Shown: positions 28,440 through 36,892 of the stretch, in pieces
How the letters are laid out: every line of letters begins with the position of its first letter
How positions within the stretch are numbered: position 1 is the stretch's first letter
Assembly: GCF_050942215.1 (NCBI RefSeq)
Contig: NZ_CP192056.1
Location: 186,001 to 250,000, forward strand
Reading direction: 5' to 3'
Source: Sphaerimonospora sp050942215
GTDB taxonomy: Bacteria; Actinomycetota; Actinomycetes; Streptosporangiales; Streptosporangiaceae
Length of the DNA: 64,000 bases
Made by a program: the position numbers and the translations under genes
Notes under the pieces: generated by a model
The model's database searches: none
What the model saw: only the letters and a program-made list of their open reading frames with translations
What the model was told of the DNA's origin: nothing

Positions 28440-30015
28440 AGGCTTCCCTCGTCACGGTGAGCCGCACGCCGCCCTGGTTGTTCCCGTAGAAACCCCACGC
28501 GTCGTTGGCGAAGGCGTACAGGTATCCGCTCCTGGTCACCCGGTGGCGCGTGCCGGTCCCTATGGCGATGCGCTCGTGATCCCTGGTCGTGCCGTCGACG
28601 GTCATCGCGTCGTTGGCGACGACGCCGACGAGCGACATCCACGGCATGTCCTCCTCCCGGCGCGCGCCGACGAAGTCCGCCGTCCTGTTCCCTGTCACAA
28701 GCCGGAACAGCCTTTCGCCTCGGCCCAGCAACGTGCCCACGAGCCGGCCCGCCTCGGCCAGGGGATTGAAACGGCGAAGACCCGCGACGCCGGCGGGTCC
28801 GGACGGGATGCCGGCGTCCCGCCAGTGGCCCTCGGCGGTGAAGCGGTAGTCGCCGGCTTCGAGGTAGAGCCCCGTCTCGTTCCACGGCAGGTGGGCGAGA
28901 ACCTCGACCGTCCTGTGCTGCCCTGCGGCGAGCACCTGGGTGGGCCGGTACGGCCCGCTGGTGATGGGCGGGTTCTGATATCGGTCGTACACCGACCGGT
29001 GGATCAGCGGACTCACCGCGTTCGGGTCGATCTCGGGTACGGCACGTGGCCGCGGCTGCAGGAAGATCTCGAGCACCGGCTTGATCGACGGGTAGAGCAG
29101 CGGCTCGAAGGCACCGAGTGCGCCGCGGTCGTCGTCGTGCAGGACGTCGAGCGGATCAGGCTTGATCTGGTCTTCCACGACCTTCTTGTGGAAGCCGAGA
29201 TCGACCGCCTCGCGGGCTTCGTCGATCATCCACCGCAGTGCGCAGTCGCTCAGCCCCCGCTGGAGATGACCGCCGCCCACGTCCTGGTGACCACCGGGGA
29301 ACCACACCTGCCTGACGACCTGCTCCGCGCCGTACGGTTCCGACCACAGCGTGGGCGTGTAGGGACGGCGGCGCTCGTCCATGGCCACCGCGTGGCGGCC
29401 GTGCTTGATGTGCGGGTTGAGCCGCAGGTCGTGGAAATCGTGCCGGTGCAGTGGATCCAGGAGATTGAGCCAGCCCAGGTAGTCCGGAATGCCGAGTGCG
29501 CCGACGGTTTCCCATACTCCGATGAAATGCACCGGAATTGCGGCGGAATCGTCCGGATCCCAGCGGAAAGTGAGACCGTCACGCCATTCACGGCTTCGGG
29601 ATTCTTGCTCTCCTCGCCGGTACCCGTGGTCGTACAGATCCTTGACCTGAAGCCAGAGTGTCTCCTCATCCTTCTGCCCGGGATCGATCAACCCGCACGC
29701 CGATATCATTCCGGCGAGGCTGCGCACGGTGTAGGCGCCGCGACTGAAGCCGAAGAGCGATATGTCATCTCCGGGCTCGTATCGCGTGGTCAGCCAGAGA
29801 TAGGCGTCCATCACGTTGTCGGACAGCCCGAGCCCGACGGCTCCTCCCAGCAGCCTGTTGCGCATCGTGCCCACGCCGGGCTGGTAGTACGCCGATTGGC
29901 GGACACCGTCCCCACTCGTTTCGGCCAGCGCGTTGTACAGCCGGCACACATTGGTGACCGACTGGATTTCCGGACTGTTCCAGGTACCGTCGCAGCACAC
30001 GACGAGATGGGTCAT
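28438..30015 (-). CDS. DUF2235 (Tle1-like) alpha/beta hydrolase with C-terminal PA-IL/LecA-like domain
   Basis: ATG 30015 (GGGGGAATC upstream) gives 525 residues. The N-terminal 350 residues are a DUF2235 hydrolase: HLVVCCDGTWNSPE at the start, the nucleophile elbow GFSRGAYTVRSLAG, and FIGVWETVGALG. Members include type VI phospholipase effectors, but many bacterial ones are of unknown role. The last 150 residues (NETGLYLEAGDYRFTAEGHW to WGFYGNNQGGVRLTV) look like the calcium-dependent galactose lectin PA-IL fold, with the typical YGNN near the end. No signal peptide or secretion genes are visible. I infer a hydrolase that binds a sugar-decorated target. Confidence 0.85.
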   Translation of the reverse strand: MTHLVVCCDGTWNSPEIQSVTNVCRLYNALAETSGDGVRQSAYYQPGVGTMRNRLLGGAVGLGLSDNVMDAYLWLTTRYEPGDDISLFGFSRGAYTVRSLAGMISACGLIDPGQKDEETLWLQVKDLYDHGYRRGEQESRSREWRDGLTFRWDPDDSAAIPVHFIGVWETVGALGIPDYLGWLNLLDPLHRHDFHDLRLNPHIKHGRHAVAMDERRRPYTPTLWSEPYGAEQVVRQVWFPGGHQDVGGGHLQRGLSDCALRWMIDEAREAVDLGFHKKVVEDQIKPDPLDVLHDDDRGALGAFEPLLYPSIKPVLEIFLQPRPRAVPEIDPNAVSPLIHRSVYDRYQNPPITSGPYRPTQVLAAGQHRTVEVLAHLPWNETGLYLEAGDYRFTAEGHWRDAGIPSGPAGVAGLRRFNPLAEAGRLVGTLLGRGERLFRLVTGNRTADFVGARREEDMPWMSLVGVVANDAMTVDGTTRDHERIAIGTGTRHRVTRSGYLYAFANDAWGFYGNNQGGVRLTVTREA

Positions 30016-30138
30016 GATTCCCCCGTGGTTTCCCGTGACACACCGGCCTCGTGGAGGCGTGGTCACACGATTCCCGAGGGGCGTCCGGCGGAAACTCGCC
30101 CTCGTATGTTGTGTTTCCCTTGTGCGGCGGTTCGTGCC

Positions 30139-32730
30139 TTATGGGGTGAGGGTGAGCGTGTCGGCCGCGTCTGAGCGGGCCGCCTTTTCAGAGGAGCGCA
30201 TCGGGGTGGTCTTCCCGTCGGCCCACAGCTCGGCCTGGTCGTCGTAGTTGGCGTGGAAGGCGTGGCCCGATGCGCCGGTGAGGTTGATCCAGCGCGAACG
30301 GTCGAAGTCGGCCAGGTCGACGACCATGCGCATCGACGGCACCCAGTTCACCTCGTAGCCGTCCGGGGCGTCCCAGCCGGTCGCGTCCACGGTGTCCTTG
30401 CCGCCCTGGGTACGCAGCGGGCCGCGGTTGAACAGCCACTCGATCGGGCCGATGCCCGAGGTGCCGAACGTCTCGTGGGTGAGCTCCAGCGTGTGCAGAT
30501 CACCCCACCGCCAGCCGGACCTGTCGTCGCCGAGCAGCCTGGCGAGCTCGGCCTTCGCGTCGGCCAGGGCTGCGGTGAGCATGTCGTCCCTGGTCTCGGT
30601 CCGGTCCGTGGTGCGTACGTCGTCCCACCACGGGTCGTCCGGCCGCTCCAGCAGGGCGCGGATCACCTCATACCAGCGGTCGCCGCCGCCGGGCCGGGCC
30701 GGGCCGGTCAGCTCGTCCTCGAACGTCCGCCGCAGCAGGTGCCGCCACACCGCGTTGAAGTAGGCGGCGCCGGCCGACTCCCGGTCCTGGCCGAAGTCCC
30801 AGCCGCGCAGCGGGTCGTCGGCGCCGACGCGCAGTAGATGCGGCACGAGCAGGGGGGCGAGACCGTTGTGGGTGTCGCGCTGGATGTCCCGCATGCTCTC
30901 GACCGAGACCTCGCCCCCGGCGAGTGCCTGCTCCAGCCTCTCGACGATGCGCTGGGAGCGATAGCCGTACGACCAGTCGTCGGTCAGGAACGGGCCGCCG
31001 TCCTCCTGGCGGATCACCGCGTTGTTGGCGGTGACGATGTAGCCCTCCCGCGGGTTGTAGACACTCGGCAGCTTCTCGAACGGGATGAATCCGCGCCACT
31101 CGTGCTCACCGGTCCAGCCCGGCGCGGGCCAGCGGCCGTCGCCCTTGGCGCGGATCGGGATCCGGCCCGGGGCCTGATATCCGATGTTGCCGTCCACGTC
31201 CGCGTAGATGAGGTTCTGCGCCGGGACCTCGAAGGTCGCGGCGGCCGCGCGGAACTGCTCGAAGTTCTCGGCCTTGTTCAGCAGGAGGATCGCGTCGGCG
31301 GTGCGGCCCGGGTCCAGCGCGGTCCAGCGCAGCGCGACCTCCAACTCCTGCGACGCGTCCTGCGACGCGTCCTGAGATGTGCCCGGCGTCGGCTCGTCCA
31401 GCTTGGCCGCGGCGCCCGGTACGGACGCTTCCGCGTCGCCGAGCACCCCGGAGATGATCGGCCCGTGCCCGGTGGTGCGCACGGTCAGGTCCACCGTCTC
31501 CCCGCCGGCGACCTCGATCTGCTCGACGCGGGTCTCCATGGGCTGCCATTCGCCCTTGAACCGGTAGGTGTCGCCCTTGGTCCGCTCCAGGTAGAGGTCG
31601 GTGACGTCCGGGCCGAGGTTGGTGAAGCCCCAGGCGATGCGGTGGTTGTGGCCGATCACCACGCCGGGCAGGCCGGCGAAGGTGTAGCCGGTCAGGTCGA
31701 AGGGACAGGCGGGGCCGCGCTGCCGGCAGTGCAGCCCCGCCTGGTACCAGATCGACGGCATGCGCGGGCCGAGATGCGGGTCGTTGGCGAGCAGCGGCTT
31801 GCCGGTCGTGGTGTGCGCCCCGCTCACCACCCACGAGTTGGACCCGACGCCGGCGAGGTCGCCACCGCTGCCCAGCAGGGCGGGTACGGCGCGCAGCGCC
31901 TCGGCCGTCCGCGCCAGAGCCCGCGTCTCCGGTCGCCCGGGTCCGGCCTGCCGCGTGACCCGCGTCATGCCGTCGGCGGCCGCCTCCGTGTCGCCGTCAC
32001 CCGTGACGATCGGCCGGTGCCGGTCGAAGGGGTAGCCGGGGAAGAGTTGCTCGGCCCGGTCGACCGGGACGGAGGCTGCGGTCAGCGCCCGGTCCAGCTC
32101 GTCGTCCATGTTGGAGCGCAGATCCCAGGCCATCGCCTTGAGCCAGGCCAGCGAGTCGGCCGGGCTCCACGGCTCCGGGGTGTAGTCGCCGTTGGTCAGC
32201 TTGAGCACGGCGTACTCGAGGCTCCTTTCCACCGCGCCCGTGTGCTGGTCGAGCCAGGCGTTGACGCCCGCCGCGTAGTCCTCCAGGGCCTGACGGGTCT
32301 CGGGCATGAGCAGCCCGATCTCCTGCTCGGCGACCCGCCGCCAGCCGAGCGTGCGCACGACCTTGTCGATTTCGAGGGTGCTCGTGCCGAAGACCTCGGA
32401 CAGTCGGCCGGCGGTGGTCTTGCGGCGGAAGTCCATCTCCCAGAAGCGGTCCTGAGCGTGGACGTACCCCTGCGCCTTGAACAGGTCGGACGGACTGTCC
32501 GCGTAGATCTGCGGGATGCCGTACGCGTCCCGATGGACGGTCACAGGCGAGGCCAGGCCCGGCAGCCTGATCTCACCGTCGAGCTGCGGGAACGACTGCC
32601 GCACGGTCCAGATCACCACGCCGGTTCCGGCGAGCGCCGCCACGAGGACCAGGACCAGGATCGTGGTCAGGAAGCGGGCGAACCAGCGAAGCGGACGCGG
32701 CAGACGAGCGAAGGGAGCGAACCTGACCAC
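30139..32730 (-). CDS. Penicillin acylase family protein (Ntn hydrolase)
   Basis: GTG 32730 (GAAAGG upstream) gives 863 residues; ATG 32772 would add 14. One N-terminal membrane helix or signal anchor (LTTILVLVLVAALAGTGVVIW) is followed by the alpha-chain region (HRDAYGIPQIYADSPSDLFKAQGY). The autoprocessing site is GVGSNSWVVSG; cleavage before the Ser would make it the N-terminal nucleophile of the beta chain. LLANDPHLG and the late NWVPSMRMVVDLADFDRSRW are family hallmarks. These enzymes hydrolyse amides such as acyl-homoserine lactones, penicillins or lipopeptides; the substrate here is unknown. A small internal repeat encodes QDASQDASQ. Confidence 0.92.
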   Translation of the reverse strand: MVRFAPFARLPRPLRWFARFLTTILVLVLVAALAGTGVVIWTVRQSFPQLDGEIRLPGLASPVTVHRDAYGIPQIYADSPSDLFKAQGYVHAQDRFWEMDFRRKTTAGRLSEVFGTSTLEIDKVVRTLGWRRVAEQEIGLLMPETRQALEDYAAGVNAWLDQHTGAVERSLEYAVLKLTNGDYTPEPWSPADSLAWLKAMAWDLRSNMDDELDRALTAASVPVDRAEQLFPGYPFDRHRPIVTGDGDTEAAADGMTRVTRQAGPGRPETRALARTAEALRAVPALLGSGGDLAGVGSNSWVVSGAHTTTGKPLLANDPHLGPRMPSIWYQAGLHCRQRGPACPFDLTGYTFAGLPGVVIGHNHRIAWGFTNLGPDVTDLYLERTKGDTYRFKGEWQPMETRVEQIEVAGGETVDLTVRTTGHGPIISGVLGDAEASVPGAAAKLDEPTPGTSQDASQDASQELEVALRWTALDPGRTADAILLLNKAENFEQFRAAAATFEVPAQNLIYADVDGNIGYQAPGRIPIRAKGDGRWPAPGWTGEHEWRGFIPFEKLPSVYNPREGYIVTANNAVIRQEDGGPFLTDDWSYGYRSQRIVERLEQALAGGEVSVESMRDIQRDTHNGLAPLLVPHLLRVGADDPLRGWDFGQDRESAGAAYFNAVWRHLLRRTFEDELTGPARPGGGDRWYEVIRALLERPDDPWWDDVRTTDRTETRDDMLTAALADAKAELARLLGDDRSGWRWGDLHTLELTHETFGTSGIGPIEWLFNRGPLRTQGGKDTVDATGWDAPDGYEVNWVPSMRMVVDLADFDRSRWINLTGASGHAFHANYDDQAELWADGKTTPMRSSEKAARSDAADTLTLTP

Positions 32731-33050
32731 GGGCGACCTTTCGTGACATTTAGCCACAGCACGTGCGGCCATGGCACAGCCTGACCGGCAGCCGTGTAAA
32801 GCGGGTTACTTCCCGGTAGCGTTTCGGCTTCGCCCGCCGCGGTGACCGACGCCCGGGGACACCGGGACGATCGAGGCGGCGGTGCCTGGTCGATGGTCTC
32901 CTCCCTGCGGCGTGTGCGCCGTTCCCCGGCATCTCGGATTCCTTCGGGATTCGACGGGGACGGTGGAGATTCGTCCAAGAACGCGTGTCCTGCTTCTCCT
33001 AAAATGCGGCGGTACTCTGTCGTGCTCCCGAGCCTCAGAATGAGCAGAAC
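32731..33050. other. 320-bp intergenic region, no gene seen
   Basis: Open frames exist here on both strands but none has family features or a convincing start. Promoters for the two divergent flanking genes must lie here. No motif was recognised. Confidence 0.5.
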
Positions 33051-33500
33051 GTGCGTCACATCCCCCTCGTCGTCGGCACATTCGCCGCGGCCATGGCCGT
33101 CCCCCTCGCCGCCGGTCCCGCACAGGCCGCCAGACCCACGGTCCAGATCACGAAGATCCACTACGACAGCCCCGGCAGCGATCGGGGCGGCAATCGCAGC
33201 CTCAACGCCGAATACATCACCATCCGCAACAACACCAAGAAGAAGGTCAGCCTGAAGGGCTGGACGATTCGTGACAAGGCCAACTTCCGTTACACGTTCG
33301 GAAATGTCAGCCTGAAACCCGGCAAGAAGCTGACCCTGCGCACCGGGCAGGGCCGGAACGGCACCGCGACCGTTTATTGGAACCGCCGCTGGTACGTCTG
33401 GAACAACGACCGGGACAAGGCATATCTGCGCGACGCCAAGGGAAAGCTCGTCGACTCCTGCTCGTACACGGGCACTCGGCGCGGCTACACCACCTGCTGA
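33051..33500 (+). CDS. Secreted lamin-tail-domain protein
   Basis: GTG 33051 gives 149 residues. A signal peptide with a likely cut after AQA precedes a single Ig-like lamin tail domain. The domain has VQITKIHYDSPGSD, LNAEYITIRNNT, VSLKGWTIRDKANFRYTF and a final DSCSYTGTRRGYTTC with two Cys. This form is common as a small exported protein in Streptomyces relatives. Its role outside the cell is not known. Confidence 0.88.
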   Translation: MRHIPLVVGTFAAAMAVPLAAGPAQAARPTVQITKIHYDSPGSDRGGNRSLNAEYITIRNNTKKKVSLKGWTIRDKANFRYTFGNVSLKPGKKLTLRTGQGRNGTATVYWNRRWYVWNNDRDKAYLRDAKGKLVDSCSYTGTRRGYTTC

Positions 33501-33515
33501 CCGGGACGGTGCTCA

Positions 33516-33545
33516 GGGCCTCGCCGTACGCCCAGGGCGAGGCCC
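33516..33545. terminator. Perfect 10-bp hairpin between convergent genes
   Basis: GGGCCTCGCC (33516-33525) and GGCGAGGCCC (33536-33545) are exact inverted repeats with a 10-base loop, 16 bp after the lamin-tail stop and 18 bp before the convergent stop. Confidence 0.7.
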
Positions 33546-33562
33546 TCGGCGAGCCGGTACGG

Positions 33563-36097
33563 CTACCGCAGAGATCGGAGGCCGTCGCGTATCCGGCGGA
33601 TGTCCCTCAGCCTGGCCTCGTAGGTCGCCCCGATCAGCAGCAGCGCCAGGCCGCCGACGGCCACCGGAACCCAGCGTGGCACGACCGTCATGAGCTGTGC
33701 GATCCAGGGCGCGAGCTCGTGCACGGCGACGGCTGCCAGGGTGAATCCGCCCAGTACGGCGGGTGCCTGCAGCCGGAATCTCGCCCCGGCCAGCAGGACC
33801 GCCATCGAGGCCAGGCCGAGCGCCGCCGGCCGGATCCAGCCCTCCGGCTGGGCGTAGAGCGCCAGCAGACTCGGGAGCAGGGAGAAGGACAGGCCCGAGC
33901 CGTACGCCAGCCATGACGACGACCGTCGTGCCCGCCACCAGCCGATCGCCAGCAGCACCAGGGAGAACGGCACGGTATAGGCCTCCACCGCCTCCACCCC
34001 GTCCGCGAGGAGCCGGGTCCAGTGGGCCGGCAGCAGGAAGGCGGTCCCGGCGTAGCCCGCCATCCGCCGGTCGGGGCGTAGCGCCGTGCCGAACCCGAGG
34101 ACACCGGCGACGGCGCACGCGAGGCTGAACATCCGCAGATCGGCGGCGAGGAGCAGCCCGATCGTCCCCAGCGCGTATCCGGCGGTTTCCACCGCCGTTC
34201 CCGGGCCGGCGGCCCTGAGCGGTGTCGCGACGATCCCGGCCGCGCAGGCCACGGCGAGGAGGACGAACGTGACGAACCGCGGTTGGAGGCCGGCGGCGAT
34301 CCACAGCGCGACCGCCTCGCCGCCGACCAGCAGCGTCGCGGCCGCCGCGGCTCCGACGCGTACGGCACGCGCGCCGGCCGCGACGGCAGGCACGGCGGCC
34401 GCGACGGCGAGAACGGGCAGCGTGATCAGCGTTGCCGGCTCGGAGGCGAGCGCCCACGCGCACCCCCCCAGCGCGGCGGCGAGCGCGGGCAGACCGGCCA
34501 GGGGGATCCGCGCCGAGAGCAGCGCGAGCACGATCGCCGGCGCGAGCTGTACGGTCATCGCCGCCGGATAGGGCAGATCGAGCGCGACCGGGAAGACGGC
34601 CACGGTCACCGCGCAGAACACCATGGCGATCACGGCGAGCACCTGGTGCGGACCGTACGACGTGCCCTCCGCCGACCCGGCCGGGTCCGATCCGAGAGAC
34701 CGCCGGAGCAGCGGTGCCGCCGCCACGGAGGCGAGCGCGAGCGCGGCGAGCACGACCAGGTCGGGCGGCCCGGCGGCGGACCACGGAGCATCCGATGCCG
34801 CACCGACACCACCCCAGACCCCGACGTGGCGCAGCGGCCCGGCGAGGGCGTCGGCCACCGGCGGCAGCACCGGCGTGGCCAGCAGGACCGACATGATCGC
34901 CGCGGTGATCGCGGCGGCCGTCGCGGACGCCTTGGCCGCGGCGGAGGCCGTACGCAGGGCGAGAACCGCGAGCGCGGCGACGAGCAGCGCGGCGACCGGG
35001 CCGGGGACGACCGCCCAGCGCCCCTCCAGGACCAGGCGGCCGGGAAGCGCGAGCGCCATGATCAAGGTGATCGCCGACGACGCCGAGAGCAGGACCGGCC
35101 ACGGTCTCCTCGTGGGCGTGTTCGCCCGCATGGCGAGGACCGGTCCCGCCACCACGGCGACGAGCAGCGCGGCGGACAGCCGCCAGGCGACGTGTGGTTC
35201 GTGCGTTCCCAGAGATGCCACGATCCCGATCGCCACCCCGAGTGACCAGGTGACGCCGAAGCAGACGGCGACCGACACCCGCTGCTTCACCAGCCACAGC
35301 ACGGCATCGGCGCAGGCGGTCGCGATCAGCGCCGTGACGAGCCAGACCATGCCCTGGTCGAGCGCCGCCACGACGAGCGGGAACTGCGCGAGCACGACCG
35401 CCACGGGAACCGGACACCTGAGCCGGGTGAGCCGCCCATAGGCCGCGGACACCCCGGCGACGACCGCGACCAGCCCGGCCGTGTAGTGCTGGGGGCGGAC
35501 CCGGTCGAGGTCGGCCAGCCCCAGATGCCAGGCGGCGTACCCGTCGAGGAGCAGCAGTGCCAGGCCGAGCATCGCGAGGGTCTCCGCGGTGGCGTGCAGA
35601 CCCCGCTTCCGCAATCCGAGCGGGGCGGCGAGGACCAGGCCGGTGAGACCGAGCAGAATCGCCGCGCGCCCGCCGATGCCGAGGTGTCCCCAGTTCACCG
35701 CCGTGAACACGACCGCCGCCACGGCCAGCAGGATCCCGCCGAGTGCCAGCAGCAGGTTCTGTACGGCTCTCGCGGACATGTCCCGTGGCCGTTCGGCGGC
35801 GTCGGGCGCCGGCGGCGGGAGAGCGCCCGGCGCGCCCGCGGCCTGTTCGGTCCCGGCTCCGGCGGTCGCCCCGGCTCCGGCCCCGGCGCGGACCGCTCGC
35901 AACATGGTGAGAAGCTCGCCACGCCTCGTGGTCAGCTGTGCCTCACGTCGGCTGAGCGCTGCGCGTTCCGTGTCGACCCGCCACAGTTCGGCGGCGACGG
36001 GACCGGTAAGCGGCAGCGCGCAGGCCGGGCAGGCGGTGGGCCGGCCGGTGAGCGGTGCGCCGCAGTCGGGACACCCGGGGTGTCCATGGGGGGACAT
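33563..36097 (-). CDS. Large polytopic membrane protein with N-terminal zinc ribbon
   Basis: ATG 36097 gives 844 residues. The N terminus is a zinc ribbon (CPDCGAPLTG and CPACALPLTG), followed by a charged helix (about 35-70) that may form a coiled coil. From about residue 115 onwards there are more than twenty hydrophobic helices with almost no soluble loops. Similar proteins occur singly in actinomycete genomes and are annotated only as hypothetical membrane proteins. No transporter or enzyme motif was recognised. It is convergent with the lamin-tail gene and divergent from the histidine phosphatase. Confidence 0.82.
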   Translation of the reverse strand: MSPHGHPGCPDCGAPLTGRPTACPACALPLTGPVAAELWRVDTERAALSRREAQLTTRRGELLTMLRAVRAGAGAGATAGAGTEQAAGAPGALPPPAPDAAERPRDMSARAVQNLLLALGGILLAVAAVVFTAVNWGHLGIGGRAAILLGLTGLVLAAPLGLRKRGLHATAETLAMLGLALLLLDGYAAWHLGLADLDRVRPQHYTAGLVAVVAGVSAAYGRLTRLRCPVPVAVVLAQFPLVVAALDQGMVWLVTALIATACADAVLWLVKQRVSVAVCFGVTWSLGVAIGIVASLGTHEPHVAWRLSAALLVAVVAGPVLAMRANTPTRRPWPVLLSASSAITLIMALALPGRLVLEGRWAVVPGPVAALLVAALAVLALRTASAAAKASATAAAITAAIMSVLLATPVLPPVADALAGPLRHVGVWGGVGAASDAPWSAAGPPDLVVLAALALASVAAAPLLRRSLGSDPAGSAEGTSYGPHQVLAVIAMVFCAVTVAVFPVALDLPYPAAMTVQLAPAIVLALLSARIPLAGLPALAAALGGCAWALASEPATLITLPVLAVAAAVPAVAAGARAVRVGAAAAATLLVGGEAVALWIAAGLQPRFVTFVLLAVACAAGIVATPLRAAGPGTAVETAGYALGTIGLLLAADLRMFSLACAVAGVLGFGTALRPDRRMAGYAGTAFLLPAHWTRLLADGVEAVEAYTVPFSLVLLAIGWWRARRSSSWLAYGSGLSFSLLPSLLALYAQPEGWIRPAALGLASMAVLLAGARFRLQAPAVLGGFTLAAVAVHELAPWIAQLMTVVPRWVPVAVGGLALLLIGATYEARLRDIRRIRDGLRSLR

Positions 36098-36187
36098 GAC
36101 AGTACCTTGCCGCAAACCGGTCGTCGGCGCATGTGCCCGGCCATGTACGGCGGCCCGCACCGGACGCGGACATGACCCTTCTCGCCC

Positions 36188-36213
36188 AATCCGGATGATG
36201 GTAACATCTGGAT
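36188..36213 (+). promoter_or_regulatory. Operator-like element shared with the TetR promoter
   Basis: The 26 bases contain CGGATGATG-N2-AACATCT-N-GAT and match the element at 40360-40385 (other strand) at 22 of 26 positions. It ends 29 bp before the histidine phosphatase start and is probably bound by the TetR regulator encoded 3 kb away. Confidence 0.7.
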
Positions 36214-36242
36214 TCTCACAACATCCGCATACGGGAGTGGCG

Positions 36243-36830
36243 ATGGCGACGCGGCATCTGTACGCGGTGAGGCACGGTGCCGCGGACCCGTTCGGTGAGC
36301 TGACGGACATCGGGCGGCGGCAGTCGGAGCTCCTGGCGGATCGGCTCGCGAGTCTGCCGGTCGACGCGGTGTGGCACTCGCCCCTGCCTCGCGCGGTGCG
36401 CTCAGCCGAGATCATCGGTGCGCGCCTGCCCGGTGTTCCCGTACGGGAGGCACCCGAGGCGATGGACCACGTGCCGCATGTCCCCGCTGATCCGCCACCG
36501 GCCTGGAGGGGGTTCTTCGACGGGTACGACCCCGCGGAGGCGGCGGCTGGTGCCCGCCTCGCCGACACGCTGATCGAGCGGTTCGCGCGGCCCGCCGAGA
36601 CCGAGACCCATGAGGTTCTGGTCACGCACGCCTACCAGGTGGCCTGGCTGGTGCGACATGCGCTCGACGCGCCGGCGGCGCGATGGCTGGGGTTGAGCTG
36701 CGGGAACGCGGCACTCACCGTGATCGAGTATTACGACGGTGCGAAACCGGCGCTGCTGTTGTACAACGACATGGGTCATCTACCGGCCGATCTGCGCTGG
36801 ACCGGCTTCGGGCCGGGTGTCCGGCCCTGA
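36243..36830 (+). CDS. Histidine phosphatase family protein (SixA/PGM-like)
   Basis: ATG 36243 (GGGAG upstream) gives 195 residues. The phospho-accepting His is in LYAVRHGAAD, followed by LTDIGRRQSELLADRL, SPLPRAVRSAEII and the second catalytic His in VLVTHAYQVAWLVRH. The single-domain size fits SixA/GpmB-type enzymes. Members dephosphorylate small metabolites or phospho-histidine on proteins. Its promoter carries the same element as the TetR/dikinase operon that converges on it, so a job linked to that operon's phospho-histidine protein is plausible. Confidence 0.88.
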   Translation: MATRHLYAVRHGAADPFGELTDIGRRQSELLADRLASLPVDAVWHSPLPRAVRSAEIIGARLPGVPVREAPEAMDHVPHVPADPPPAWRGFFDGYDPAEAAAGARLADTLIERFARPAETETHEVLVTHAYQVAWLVRHALDAPAARWLGLSCGNAALTVIEYYDGAKPALLLYNDMGHLPADLRWTGFGPGVRP

Positions 36831-36858
36831 TGGGCGTTCGGCCCGCGTTCAATGTTCG

Positions 36859-36873
36859 CGTCCGGCCCGGACG
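36859..36873. terminator. Small palindrome between convergent genes
   Basis: CGTCCGG-C-CCGGACG is a 7-bp inverted repeat in the 62-bp gap between two convergent stops. The loop would have to open by several pairs. Confidence 0.3.
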
Positions 36874-36892
36874 GGCGGCCGACGCCGCTCGA

